Shown here: positions 8,659 through 17,528 of the stretch, in pieces
How the letters are laid out: each line of letters begins with the position of its first letter
Numbering within the stretch: the stretch's first letter is position 1
DNA from: Albibacterium profundi
GTDB lineage: Bacteria; Bacteroidota; Bacteroidia; Sphingobacteriales; Sphingobacteriaceae
Direction of reading: 5' to 3'
Assembly: GCF_042159835.1 (NCBI RefSeq)
Contig: NZ_JBBVGT010000003.1
Span: 434,001 to 498,000 of the forward strand
DNA: 64,000 nt
Position numbers and translations under genes: made by a program
Notes under the pieces: generated by a model
Databases searched by the model: none
Told to the model about the DNA's origin: nothing
Seen by the model: the letters and a program-made list of their open reading frames with translations, nothing else

Positions 8659-10518
8659 ATGAAAAATATATTTAAATACACCTTTCTGATATGCACGATG
8701 GGACTCCTGTTTTCATCCTGTAAGAAAGATTGGTTAGAACGCACACCCAAGGATATTATCCTTGAGGATCAGGTGTGGAATGACCCGGTCATGATTACTG
8801 GTTTGCTTGCTAATTATTACGACCGATTCCCTACGGAAACCGGCTTGGAGGGCAATTTTAGAAACGCAGCCAATTACGCAGATGCCATGTGGTCAGGTTA
8901 CTCTGGTGAGGATTGGCGAAATAACATCATTAATTATGGCTTTGAAAGCTGGAGGTATTGGGATTATGGCTTAATCCGAGATATTAATTTAGCAATCGAA
9001 AGTATTGAGGCTTATGGTGAAAATCTAACTGAACAGCAAAAAGCAGAGTTTTCAGCTGAACTGCGATTCCAACGGGCATTTATTTACTTTGAAATGGTTA
9101 AGCGTATGGGTGGAGTGCCTCTGGTTACGTCGCAATTGATTTACGACTATAGTGGCGATCCTTCTGACCTACAGTTACCACGCGCTAAGGAATCAGAAAT
9201 TTATGATTTTATTGCTTCTGAGATGGATGCTATAAAAGATCAGTTAGGTAATGCCGGTAGTAATACAAGAGCGAATAAGTATACGGCATTAGCATTGAAA
9301 AGTCGCGCCATGCTATACGCGGCTTCCTTAGCTAAATATAATAATCAGATGGGCAGCCCGATTCAGACTCCTAACGGAGAAGTGGGTATTCCCGCATCTT
9401 TGGCAGACGATTATTATCGCAAGTCCTTAGAAGCTTCTTTAGAAATTATTAATAGTGGCGTTTATAGTTTGTATCAAAATAACCCTGATCCAGGTGCAAA
9501 TTTTCAAGAGCTATTTTTGTCCAAATCAGACAATCCGGAAGTCATTTTTGCAAAAGATTTTCTGTCAGACAAAAACAAGCGACATGGTTTTACCTATGAG
9601 AATATTGTGCGGAGCGTTCGAGAGGATAACCTGGCATCGTCAGGTATTACGCCCGGTTTAGGTTTGGTTGAAAGTTATGAATATTTGGATGGAACCGACG
9701 GTACACTCAAAATCAGGACTGATGATAATAGCGATTTTATTTACTATGACGATCCAGAGAATTTGTTTGCCAACAAGGATGGAAGGCTTTATGGCACAAT
9801 AATTTATCCGGGGTCAACTTTTAAAGGACTTGAAATAGAAATTCAAGCCGGAGTTATGCTTTGGGATGCCGCTAGTAATTCTTATGAGACGATTGAAGGC
9901 TCGGCTTTAGGCTCAAACTATACGGATGGTGATTTGTTGACCTCAGCTGCAGGTCCACATCGCTCTATCCAGGAGGTGAGTAATACTGGCTTCTATCTTC
10001 GCAAGTACGTTGATATTGGCGCGGGAACAAGTACCCGGGGGATTTTAAGTGATGTTTGGTGGGTTTGGTTCCGTTTAGGGGAAATTTATCTTAATGCCGC
10101 CGAAGCAGCTTTTGAACTGGGACAGGCCAATGCAGTCGACTATATCAACGCCCTGCGAGAACGAGCTGGTTTTGGTCCAAATAGCCTGAGTAACTTGACC
10201 ATAGAAAAGATAAGGAATGAAAGACGAGTAGAATTAGCTTTTGAAGACCACCGTCTATGGGATCTGAAAAGGTGGCGTATTGCGCACACCGTATTAAATG
10301 GGAATGCATCTAACGAGGATGCAATGATTTATGCGCTCTACCCTTATCGTGTGGTTCGACCAGGTGACGCCGCGCGCGATGGAAAGTATGTCTTTGTTAA
10401 AATGCTTGCTCCACGTTTTAGGGCACCGCGCTTTTTCAGAGTAGAAAACTACTATTCTTCTATCGCACAAGATGTGAGAAACAATAATCCAAAGATTGTT
10501 CCTAACCCGGGACATTAA
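8659..10518 (+). CDS. SusD/RagB-family surface lipoprotein (pair 1)
   Basis: A 619-residue lipoprotein. The ATG at 8659 is preferred over one at 8635, which overlaps susC and lacks the signal-peptide layout. From 8659 the protein begins MKNIFKYTFL and has its lipobox Cys at 21 (FSSCKKDW). SusD features include the TPR-type helices around LRFQRAFIYFEMVKRMGGVP and the C-terminal signature RNERRVELAFEDHRLWDLKRW. Charged residues after the Cys fit surface export. It acts as the hinged lid that binds substrate over the preceding SusC. It is long for the family (usually about 500-600), with an insertion in the middle region. Confidence 0.92.
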   Translation: MKNIFKYTFLICTMGLLFSSCKKDWLERTPKDIILEDQVWNDPVMITGLLANYYDRFPTETGLEGNFRNAANYADAMWSGYSGEDWRNNIINYGFESWRYWDYGLIRDINLAIESIEAYGENLTEQQKAEFSAELRFQRAFIYFEMVKRMGGVPLVTSQLIYDYSGDPSDLQLPRAKESEIYDFIASEMDAIKDQLGNAGSNTRANKYTALALKSRAMLYAASLAKYNNQMGSPIQTPNGEVGIPASLADDYYRKSLEASLEIINSGVYSLYQNNPDPGANFQELFLSKSDNPEVIFAKDFLSDKNKRHGFTYENIVRSVREDNLASSGITPGLGLVESYEYLDGTDGTLKIRTDDNSDFIYYDDPENLFANKDGRLYGTIIYPGSTFKGLEIEIQAGVMLWDAASNSYETIEGSALGSNYTDGDLLTSAAGPHRSIQEVSNTGFYLRKYVDIGAGTSTRGILSDVWWVWFRLGEIYLNAAEAAFELGQANAVDYINALRERAGFGPNSLSNLTIEKIRNERRVELAFEDHRLWDLKRWRIAHTVLNGNASNEDAMIYALYPYRVVRPGDAARDGKYVFVKMLAPRFRAPRFFRVENYYSSIAQDVRNNNPKIVPNPGH

Positions 10519-10528
10519 TATTTATGTT

Positions 10529-11206
10529 ATGAAAATACTTAGAATATTTATATACATGTTGGTGGCCTCGGTCATGTTTACCAGCTGTGAAAAAGATAAT
10601 TTTGAAGCACCCAAATCGAAACTGACCGGCCGGATCGTATATAACGGTGAAGCGATCGGCCTTCGATCGGACGGCGTTCAGCTAGAGCTGTGGCAACATG
10701 GTTATGATTTGTTTAATAAAATACCGGTCTTCGTAGCCCAAGATGGAAGCTTTTCTGCTGAGATATTTGACGGTAATTATAAGTTGACATTGGTACGAGG
10801 AAATGGTCCATGGGCTGAAAATACCGACTCGTTGGATGTGAATGTTAGCGGGAGTACAGTGATTGACGTTCCGGTCGACCCATATTTCATTATTGACAAC
10901 AGCAGTTTCCAGCCAGCGGGTGATATGGTGAACGCGACTGTTGAGATTAGCCACATCAATACCGGCAGGGATCTCGATAGGGTCAAAATCTACCTTGGTG
11001 AAACGATTATTGTAGATGACATCCTCAATGTTTCAAGCGCGGAGAAACTGGCAGCAGACGTTGATGTCGATCAGACGATCTCTTTGTCTGCGAATATCCC
11101 GCAAATCTTACGAAATAAAGGTTATGCGTTTGCGCGTGTAGGGGTAAAGACAGTCGGCGTTGCAGAATTTGTTTACTCTCAACCAATAAGAATCAATCTT
11201 AATTAA
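10529..11206 (+). CDS. DUF3823-like lipoprotein
   Basis: A 225-residue lipoprotein (Cys20, FTSCEKDN). The ATG at 10529 gives a clean signal peptide; a TTG 33 bases earlier lies inside susD. The N-terminal half (about 30-120) has a carboxypeptidase-regulatory/SpaA-like beta fold (LTGRIVYNGEAIG, DGSFSAEIFDGNYKLTL), and a second beta domain follows. I recognise this as the DUF3823 type that commonly follows SusCD pairs. No enzymatic residues are evident, so it is probably an auxiliary surface glycan-binding or scaffold lipoprotein. It is the last gene of this operon and ends at a terminator. Confidence 0.8.
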   Translation: MKILRIFIYMLVASVMFTSCEKDNFEAPKSKLTGRIVYNGEAIGLRSDGVQLELWQHGYDLFNKIPVFVAQDGSFSAEIFDGNYKLTLVRGNGPWAENTDSLDVNVSGSTVIDVPVDPYFIIDNSSFQPAGDMVNATVEISHINTGRDLDRVKIYLGETIIVDDILNVSSAEKLAADVDVDQTISLSANIPQILRNKGYAFARVGVKTVGVAEFVYSQPIRINLN

Positions 11207-11236
11207 TAGGTGGTTAATGTTGATGCCTTGTGCATC

Positions 11237-11276
11237 AAAAAAAGCGGATCCTTTATATAAAGGTCCGCTTTTTTCG
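11237..11276. terminator. Bidirectional terminator between DUF3823-like and MFS genes
   Basis: The arms around aaagcgga and tccgcttt, with the inner part cctttatataaagg also pairing, have A-runs on the left and T-runs on the right. It can therefore stop transcripts from both the plus-strand SusCD operon and the minus-strand xylose operon. Confidence 0.85.
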
Positions 11277-11296
11277 TGTTTGTATAATCTGTTGTC

Positions 11297-12535
11297 CTAT
11301 GATGTCGCTAATTCATCTTGTAAGGCAGCTTTCTTCTTTTTTCCTTGCCAAATGATAAAGAAAATAAAGAGACCGATAAGTATCACTGGGAAAATTACCA
11401 TTTGAGATAGTGTTTGCTGTCCTGCTAGTAATTCCAAATTACTGCCCGTAAAGCCTTCTGCAGCCTTCTCAGCCCGTGCCTGGTCGATCCAGCGACCAAT
11501 AATAGGCTGGAAGATCGACGTTGAGAGCATTCCAACACCCCCAATTACCGATAATCCTAATGCACCGCTTAATGGTACGCGCTGTGCAGCAGCACCAACC
11601 ATTGTCGGCCAGAAGTAACAAACGCCAATAGCAAAGATGACCGCAGCTAGGTATACGAACGGTCCTGTCGCCACGCTTAAAAGGTAGATACCTATGGAAG
11701 CGAAAATGGCTGACGAGAGCAATACACCTGTTTGTCCCAGTTTATTGATTACCGGACCGGCAAAGAAGCGTCCAACCGCCATCAGACCCGTAACGAGCGC
11801 AAGAATTAACATCGGACTAGCACCGCTGTTACTCATAATGAGACCTACCCATTGCTGCGGCCCAAACTCTGAAATTGCTGTCAGCGCCATGCAGAAAAAT
11901 AAAAATAAAAAGGTAGGAGAGAACATTGCCCGAAGGTTTTGTGTAAGGGAGGTCGATTCCGCTTTGTGAGGTTTTGGAAACTTCTGACCATAAAATAAAA
12001 TGGCGTAAATGATGGTAGGGATCATGAGGAGCCACATTTGTGATTGCCAGCTAAAGCCAAAGTCGGTCATGAACTTTGATATAAGACTTCCTAAGAAAAT
12101 TCCACCTGGGAACCACATATGAAAGCGGTTCATCATTTTATTCATCTTCTTACCCTCATAGGCGTCGGCGATCATGGGGTTACAGGCCGCCTCCGTACAC
12201 CCGTTTCCAAAGCCGATAAACAGCGTGGATAGGAGTAGCGATGAGTAGCCTCCCGCATAAATCGTTAAGATAATTCCTAGCGTATGAGCTACAAACGCCA
12301 CGCGCATAATATTTGCCGGGCCGAAAGAGTGGTAAATTAGTCCGCCAATGACCATTGAGATGGGGAAGCCAAGAAACCACATTGAATTGATAAAGCCCAG
12401 CTGTTCAGCCGTAAGCCCGAATTTGTCGCCAAGAATCGGTAGGATACCAGCTCTGATCGAGAATGAAAATGCGGTTGTAATAATCGCAAAACAGCTCCCA
12501 TTAAACAGCGCACTCTTGTTGATTTGTTTTTCCAT
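11297..12535 (-). CDS. MFS sugar transporter
   Basis: A 412-residue protein with about 12 hydrophobic segments and a cytoplasmic N-terminus (MEKQINKSALFNGSCFAIIT). It ends in a lysine-rich tail (GKKKKAALQDE). It has MFS loop features such as GPANIMR and GNGCTEAACNP. It is the fourth and last gene of the xylB-xylA-araC-MFS order on the minus strand, which makes inner-membrane uptake of xylose or a related pentose the best guess. It does not obviously match the longer XylE-type symporters (about 470-490 residues), so the sugar is inferred from context only. Confidence 0.85.
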   Translation of the reverse strand: MEKQINKSALFNGSCFAIITTAFSFSIRAGILPILGDKFGLTAEQLGFINSMWFLGFPISMVIGGLIYHSFGPANIMRVAFVAHTLGIILTIYAGGYSSLLLSTLFIGFGNGCTEAACNPMIADAYEGKKMNKMMNRFHMWFPGGIFLGSLISKFMTDFGFSWQSQMWLLMIPTIIYAILFYGQKFPKPHKAESTSLTQNLRAMFSPTFLFLFFCMALTAISEFGPQQWVGLIMSNSGASPMLILALVTGLMAVGRFFAGPVINKLGQTGVLLSSAIFASIGIYLLSVATGPFVYLAAVIFAIGVCYFWPTMVGAAAQRVPLSGALGLSVIGGVGMLSTSIFQPIIGRWIDQARAEKAAEGFTGSNLELLAGQQTLSQMVIFPVILIGLFIFFIIWQGKKKKAALQDELATS

Positions 12536-12578
12536 AATTGTTGGTTGGTTTAAGTTTGTTGTTGTTTTTCTTTATTAG

Positions 12579-13475
12579 TTAAAAATTACCATAGGTATCA
12601 ATATTCAAGTCATGAAATGTTTTTTTGTAAAATAGAGGAGTTTGGCTTGTAATTTCTCGAAATTGTTTGTTAAAATTCGATAAGGTGTTGTAACCACATT
12701 CATAAGCAATTTGGCTGATGTTCAACTGTTCCTCTTGTAGCATTTTGCAAGCGTGATTGATTCTGATCTCCTTCACAAAATCTGAAAACGACTTGTTAAC
12801 GTGTGTTTTGAAATAGCGACTAAAAGATGTCGGCGTCATATTGACACGTTCAGCAACCTCGTTTAACCCGATCTTTTTGTTATAATTTTTCATTACGTAT
12901 TCGTAAACGATGTTCATGCGATCGGTAGATATTTTTTTTGCAACGGGAACATAGTCGAGTCTCGTTAATAATCGGATGTTTTGTGATATAGCAATAGTAT
13001 GAAATATTTCTAACAATTGTATAATACTTTTAAAACCGTCCATCCCAAGCAAGTTCTGCATCATCGTGCTTACCTGTTCTCTTGTTTCTCCCAAAACCTC
13101 CAGTCCGCGCTTTGCTTTCTCAAATAGGCAACTTATGATATTCAACTCTTCTTTATTCCTGATGGAGTTATCTAAGAAGTCTTCTTGAAAATAGATGACG
13201 ATTCCTGAAGTCTGATTTGTACTGTCGTCTTCAAAGTATCGGTTCTCGTTTCTCCAAACATGAGGGAGATTTGGACCGGTAAAGATCAGATCTCCCTCTT
13301 TAAAAGGTTTAATGGTATCGCCAATTACCCTCATGCCACGTCCTTTCAGAACAAGAAACAATTGATATTCAGGATGAAAATGAAAAGTAGGATCAAAATA
13401 AGGCTCATCAAGTTTTTTGATTAAAAAAACTTTTGAATCAGGGATAGATGATTTTCTTACAAAGTTCCGTACCAT
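12579..13475 (-). CDS. AraC-family transcriptional regulator
   Basis: A 298-residue protein. The N-terminal cupin-like sensing domain (about 15-110) contains FHFHPEYQLFLVLKGRGMRV and GDLIFTGPNLPHVWRNE. The C-terminal double helix-turn-helix (about 190-290) contains GLNEVAERVNMTPTSFSRYF and the signature ISQIAYECGYNTLSNFNKQF. It lies inside the xylose operon between xylA (57 bases upstream) and the MFS gene (44 bases downstream). It probably binds a pentose in the cupin and activates nearby genes. It belongs to a common Bacteroidota group of sugar-operon AraC proteins. No binding site can be assigned from sequence alone. Confidence 0.9.
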   Translation of the reverse strand: MVRNFVRKSSIPDSKVFLIKKLDEPYFDPTFHFHPEYQLFLVLKGRGMRVIGDTIKPFKEGDLIFTGPNLPHVWRNENRYFEDDSTNQTSGIVIYFQEDFLDNSIRNKEELNIISCLFEKAKRGLEVLGETREQVSTMMQNLLGMDGFKSIIQLLEIFHTIAISQNIRLLTRLDYVPVAKKISTDRMNIVYEYVMKNYNKKIGLNEVAERVNMTPTSFSRYFKTHVNKSFSDFVKEIRINHACKMLQEEQLNISQIAYECGYNTLSNFNKQFREITSQTPLFYKKTFHDLNIDTYGNF

Positions 13476-13531
13476 ATTTAGGCATTTACGACGATTGATG
13501 GTTTATATCGTATACAATGTCTATTGATTTT

Positions 13532-14863
13532 CTAAATATACCGATTAATCAGGTTTTCCAAAAATTCTTGTTTACCACTGCGCACTTCAGGTTCGCCGGA
13601 AGCAGCCGCTATGTCTCTCAATGCTTGCAGATCTAACTTACCGTCTCTAAACTCCTTTCCTTTGCCACTATCGTAGCTGCTATAGCGTTCAGATCTTATT
13701 GCCTTGTAATCTGAATTTTGTAATATATTATCCGCAATAACCAATGCACGCGCAAATGTATCCGCACCTCCAATATGTGCATAGAATAAGTCGGCCGGAT
13801 CCGTTGAGTTTCGTCGAATTTTCGCATCGAAGTTAATTCCACCACCTGCAAAACCACCTGCTTCCAAAATGATCAACATGCACTCTGCAACCTCATTAAT
13901 GTTATTTGGGAACTGGTCGGTATCCCATCCATTTTGATAGTCACCGCGATTTGCGTCAATAGACCCTAGCAGTCCGGCATCTGCTGCCACTTGTAATTCA
14001 TGTTGAAAAGTGTGACCAGCTAGCGTAGCATGGTTAACCTCTAGGTTCAACTTAAAATCGTCCATCAGGTCGAATTCTCTCAAAAAGCCAAGTACCGTAG
14101 ACGCATCATAATCGTATTGATGCTTTGTTGGTTCACATGGTTTCGGTTCAATAAAGAATGTGCCTTTAAAGCCTTGACTGCGAGCATAATCTTTAGCCAG
14201 ATGAAGTATTTTAGCCAGGTTTTCCTTTTCTCGTTTCATATTGGTGTTTAGAAGCGACATATAGCCCTCGCGTCCGCCCCAGAATACATAGTTTTCACCT
14301 CCAAGTGCTATCGTAGCATCAAGTGCGGCTTTAATTTGCGCCGCAGCGTGCGTCAAAACTTGAAAATCAGGATTGGTAGCCGCCCCATTCATATAGCGCT
14401 CGTGACTAAATAGGTTCGCTGTTCCCCAGAGTAACTTCATACCAGAGGCAGCTTGTTTTTCTTTGGCGTACTCCACCAAGGTTGCCAACCGCTTTTCGTT
14501 CTCTGCGACATCATTTCCATAGTCCACCACATCTACATCATGGAAGCAATAATAAGGTAATCCTATTTTGGTAAAAAATTCAAAGGCGGCATCCATCTTG
14601 TCTTTGGCGCGCTGAATCACATCTGCATTCTTATCCCATGGGAAGAAGAGAGTAGGTCCTCCAAAAGGATCGCTACCGTTGGCATTGAATGAATGCCAAT
14701 AGGCAACAGCAAAGCGAAGATGTTCTTTCATGGTCTTCCCTTGAATAACGCGGTTCTCGTCGTACCAACGATAGGCTAGAGGGTTGTCAGATTCGGGCCC
14801 TTCGTAGCCGATCTTTCCAATTCCTTTAAAAAATTCTTGATTTCCGATTAATACATTTGACAT
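13532..14863 (-). CDS. xylA: Xylose isomerase
   Basis: A 443-residue class II D-xylose isomerase converting D-xylose to D-xylulose in the cytoplasm. Catalytic His108 and Asp111 lie in [12 protein letters not shown]. Metal-site segments are present: [48 protein letters not shown] and [20 protein letters not shown]. Family signatures [14 protein letters not shown] and WGTANLFSH are intact, and length is normal for class II enzymes. It sits 33 bases after xylB, so the two kinase and isomerase steps of the pathway are coupled in one transcript. No defects are seen. Confidence 0.97.
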   Translation of the reverse strand: MSNVLIGNQEFFKGIGKIGYEGPESDNPLAYRWYDENRVIQGKTMKEHLRFAVAYWHSFNANGSDPFGGPTLFFPWDKNADVIQRAKDKMDAAFEFFTKIGLPYYCFHDVDVVDYGNDVAENEKRLATLVEYAKEKQAASGMKLLWGTANLFSHERYMNGAATNPDFQVLTHAAAQIKAALDATIALGGENYVFWGGREGYMSLLNTNMKREKENLAKILHLAKDYARSQGFKGTFFIEPKPCEPTKHQYDYDASTVLGFLREFDLMDDFKLNLEVNHATLAGHTFQHELQVAADAGLLGSIDANRGDYQNGWDTDQFPNNINEVAECMLIILEAGGFAGGGINFDAKIRRNSTDPADLFYAHIGGADTFARALVIADNILQNSDYKAIRSERYSSYDSGKGKEFRDGKLDLQALRDIAAASGEPEVRSGKQEFLENLINRYI

Positions 14864-14896
14864 AGTTGATGGATTTAATTGTTAGTTTACTTGTTT

Positions 14897-16381
14897 TTAC
14901 TTGTTTATTTTGTCGGTTAGCAAGTGGTGCCACTGGCTATATAGTTCTTCATACGGATGATTGCTTTCAGGTTCGATTGTTTCTTGAACTTTCATCTTTT
15001 CAAACGCTTCATCGTATGAAGCAAAGGCTCCGCTACCAATTCCGGCACCTATCGCAGCACCTACACTGCCATCATTATTGTATAATTCTACCGGCGTATT
15101 GGTCACGTTCGAAAACACCTGTGCAAATAATTTACTTTGAAACATATTGGCGATTCCAGCACGAATAATTGAAGGATTCATGCCGTTTTCTCGTAGGATA
15201 TCAAGACCGTATCGAAAAGCAAAGGCAATGCCTTCTTGAGCTGCCCGAAATACGTGCGCACGGTTATGATGATTGAAGTTGAGATTCAAGAAGTGCGAAC
15301 CAATTATCCGATTATTAAAAATCCGTTCTGCTCCATTACCGAATGGAAGAATACTTAAGCCTTCACTTCCGGGAGGAATGGAACTGGCTAATTGGTTTAT
15401 TTCTGAGTAGCTAAGCGATTGCCCCATGGTTTGCTTAACCCAGCTGTTAAGGATTCCCGTACCGTTTATACATAAGAGAACTCCCGTTCGGATGTCGTCC
15501 TCAGTATAGTTAACATGAGCGAATGTATTAATACGCGACTCCTTGTCACTTACCAGCTGATCACTTACTGCGAAAATCACACCGGAAGTGCCTGCTGTAG
15601 CGGCTACTTCACCCGGACGTAGAACATTTAGCGATAAGGCATTATTTGGTTGGTCACCGGATTTATAACTAACCGTCGTTCCAGGTTTTAAGCCGAGCTT
15701 CTGCGCCACGGATTGTTGCAATGTGCCGTGTTCCGAGAAAAGAGGTCTTAATTCAGGAAAAATATTATCCTCAAAGTCAAAATGTCTCATTACATCGGCT
15801 GATAGTGAATTGGATTGGAAATCCCAGAATACACCCTCCGATAGTGCCGATATACTCGTTGTCATTTCTCCAGTTAACTTCATTGCTATAAAATCGCCCG
15901 GCAGCATAATTTTGTGTGCAGTCTTGTAGACGTCTGGTTCGTTCTGTTTTACCCAAGCCCATTTAGCTGCTGTGAAATTTCCCGGCGAATTTAATAAGCG
16001 CTCTAAGGATTTTTCATGCCCGATACTTTCAAAAGCCTCCTCGCCGAGCTCGACTGCCCGACTGTCGCACCAGATGATAGAATTGCGTAGCGGTTGACCT
16101 TCTTCATCGACCACAACCAGCCCGTGCATTTGGTATGCAATTCCAACAGCTGAAATGTCACTCGCATTCACTTGATCTCGCGCGAGTACTGCGCTTATCG
16201 CCAATTGCGTGTGTTCCCACCACGTATTAGGGTCTTGTTCCGCAAAGCCGGGTTGAACAGATATCACTTTATTCTCCGTATCCTCCGGATACTGTGCGCT
16301 AGCTATTGCGTCTTGAGTCTGAGAGTCTACAACCGAGACTTTGATTGACGATGTTCCTACATCGATTCCTAGTAATAACAT
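14897..16381 (-). CDS. xylB: Xylulokinase
   Basis: A 494-residue FGGY-family kinase that phosphorylates D-xylulose to D-xylulose 5-phosphate for the pentose phosphate pathway. The N-terminal ATPase motif is LLGIDVGTSSIKVSVVD. The sugar-contacting segment is YQMHGLVVVDEEGQPLRNS followed by WCDSRA. The catalytic base is expected at Asp243 in YKSGDQPNNALS. The C-terminal domain has the GGxS-like ATP site in the IIRAGIANMFQSKLFAQ region. It is the first gene of the minus-strand operon, facing the divergent lacI gene across 133 bases. The length is normal and no frame damage is seen. Confidence 0.95.
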   Translation of the reverse strand: MLLLGIDVGTSSIKVSVVDSQTQDAIASAQYPEDTENKVISVQPGFAEQDPNTWWEHTQLAISAVLARDQVNASDISAVGIAYQMHGLVVVDEEGQPLRNSIIWCDSRAVELGEEAFESIGHEKSLERLLNSPGNFTAAKWAWVKQNEPDVYKTAHKIMLPGDFIAMKLTGEMTTSISALSEGVFWDFQSNSLSADVMRHFDFEDNIFPELRPLFSEHGTLQQSVAQKLGLKPGTTVSYKSGDQPNNALSLNVLRPGEVAATAGTSGVIFAVSDQLVSDKESRINTFAHVNYTEDDIRTGVLLCINGTGILNSWVKQTMGQSLSYSEINQLASSIPPGSEGLSILPFGNGAERIFNNRIIGSHFLNLNFNHHNRAHVFRAAQEGIAFAFRYGLDILRENGMNPSIIRAGIANMFQSKLFAQVFSNVTNTPVELYNNDGSVGAAIGAGIGSGAFASYDEAFEKMKVQETIEPESNHPYEELYSQWHHLLTDKINK

Positions 16382-16412
16382 AAATTAGGTCTAAGTATTT
16401 GTACGAATTTAC

Positions 16413-16424
16413 GCAAACGTTGGC
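16413..16424. promoter_or_regulatory. Candidate LacI-family operator between xylB and lacI
   Basis: gcaaacgttggc is an imperfect palindrome with the central CG typical of LacI-family operators. It lies between the divergent lacI and xylB genes, 31 bases from the xylB start, where a repressor could control both. The first nine bases match the site at 60083. Confidence 0.5.
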
Positions 16425-16440
16425 ATAAAGTTAAATTATT

Positions 16441-16473
16441 GTTGAAGAATTTAAAAATCAATCAGTACTTTTG
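16441..16473 (+). promoter_or_regulatory. Predicted lacI promoter
   Basis: TACTTTTG (16466-16473) is an exact match to the Bacteroidota -7 box TAnnTTTG. GTTG (16441-16444) lies 21 bases upstream, one base off the -33 box TTTG. Transcription would begin near 16480, about 35 bases before the GTG start. Confidence 0.55.
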
Positions 16474-16514
16474 TTCAACTTCTTAATAAACTTTTTACAC
16501 AACACTCAATATCA

Positions 16515-17528
16515 GTGAAAAAAACAACTATTTTAGATATCGCTCGAGAACTCGATATTTCTTTCTCGACGGTGTCCAGAGCGCTGAATGATCATAAAGC
16601 AATCAGCGAACCCACCAAGAAAGCGGTCAAAGAGATGGCAGAGCGGATGGGCTATCAACCTAATAAAATTGCATCTTCTCTTCGATCGGGAAAAAGTAAG
16701 ACGATTGGAGTTTTGGTTCCTCGGCTTGATGTCACGTTCTTTAGCTCCGTTGTTCATGGTATTGAAGCGGTGATGAATGAAAATGGATATTCTATTCTTT
16801 TGTACCAGTCACAAGAACATTTTGATCGGGAAAAGAAGGGGATAGAAACCTTTCTAAATTCACAAGTCGAAGGGATTATTGCTTCTATTTCACTGGAGAC
16901 GGACAAGAGTGATGCTTTTGCCGCCGTTATAAAAAGGAATATGCCACTCGCATTCTTCGACCGGATCTTGCCTGATTTAGAAGTGCCGTCCGTTACAATA
17001 GATGATTATCGTGGAGGTTTTATTGCAACGGAACACCTAATTAAAAAAGGGCGCAAGAAAATTGTACATATTAACCAATATCGAAATGTTAATATTTTCA
17101 ATGAACGCTTGCGTGGTTATTTGGATGCATTGAAACACTATGGGTTACCGATCGATGAAGACTTGATTATAAAAGGCGACTTTTCACTCGATTTTGGTCG
17201 CCAATGCATCTGCGATCTAGTTTCAAAGAAAATCGACTTTGATGCAGTGTTCACTCTTGAAGATTTTACTGCCATGGGTGTAGTTCAACAACTTAAGGAA
17301 TATTCCATAAAGATCCCGGACGATGTATCGGTGGTCGGTTTCGCTAACGAAGACTTCACAAGTTTGGTCACACCGTCAATATCTACAGTAGATCAAAATT
17401 CAATGGGTATGGGAAGGGAAGTAGCCCACCTTTTTTTGAAACTTCTTAAAAAAGGTGACTACTACAAGCATACTCCCGAAAAATTTGTATTTGAGCCTAC
17501 CTTGTTAGTTAGGGAAAGCTCTATCTAG
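16515..17528 (+). CDS. LacI-family transcriptional regulator
   Basis: A 337-residue protein read from a GTG start, which puts the helix-turn-helix (TTILDIARELDISFSTVSRALN) at the very N-terminus as in LacI and PurR. A hinge helix with NKIASSLRSG follows, then a periplasmic-binding-like sensor domain (about 60-330; IGVLVPRLDVTFFSSVVHGI). It diverges from xylB and is therefore the likely xylose or pentose repressor, but a wider role is possible because similar palindromes occur elsewhere in the window. Its stop codon overlaps the purL stop by 4 bases on the opposite strand, so the two transcripts must read into each other. Confidence 0.93.
   Translation: MKKTTILDIARELDISFSTVSRALNDHKAISEPTKKAVKEMAERMGYQPNKIASSLRSGKSKTIGVLVPRLDVTFFSSVVHGIEAVMNENGYSILLYQSQEHFDREKKGIETFLNSQVEGIIASISLETDKSDAFAAVIKRNMPLAFFDRILPDLEVPSVTIDDYRGGFIATEHLIKKGRKKIVHINQYRNVNIFNERLRGYLDALKHYGLPIDEDLIIKGDFSLDFGRQCICDLVSKKIDFDAVFTLEDFTAMGVVQQLKEYSIKIPDDVSVVGFANEDFTSLVTPSISTVDQNSMGMGREVAHLFLKLLKKGDYYKHTPEKFVFEPTLLVRESSI

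Noticed and set aside
11217..11405. 62-codon plus-strand frame after the DUF3823-like gene
   Set aside because: It runs through the bidirectional terminator and antisense to the MFS gene, so it is a chance frame.
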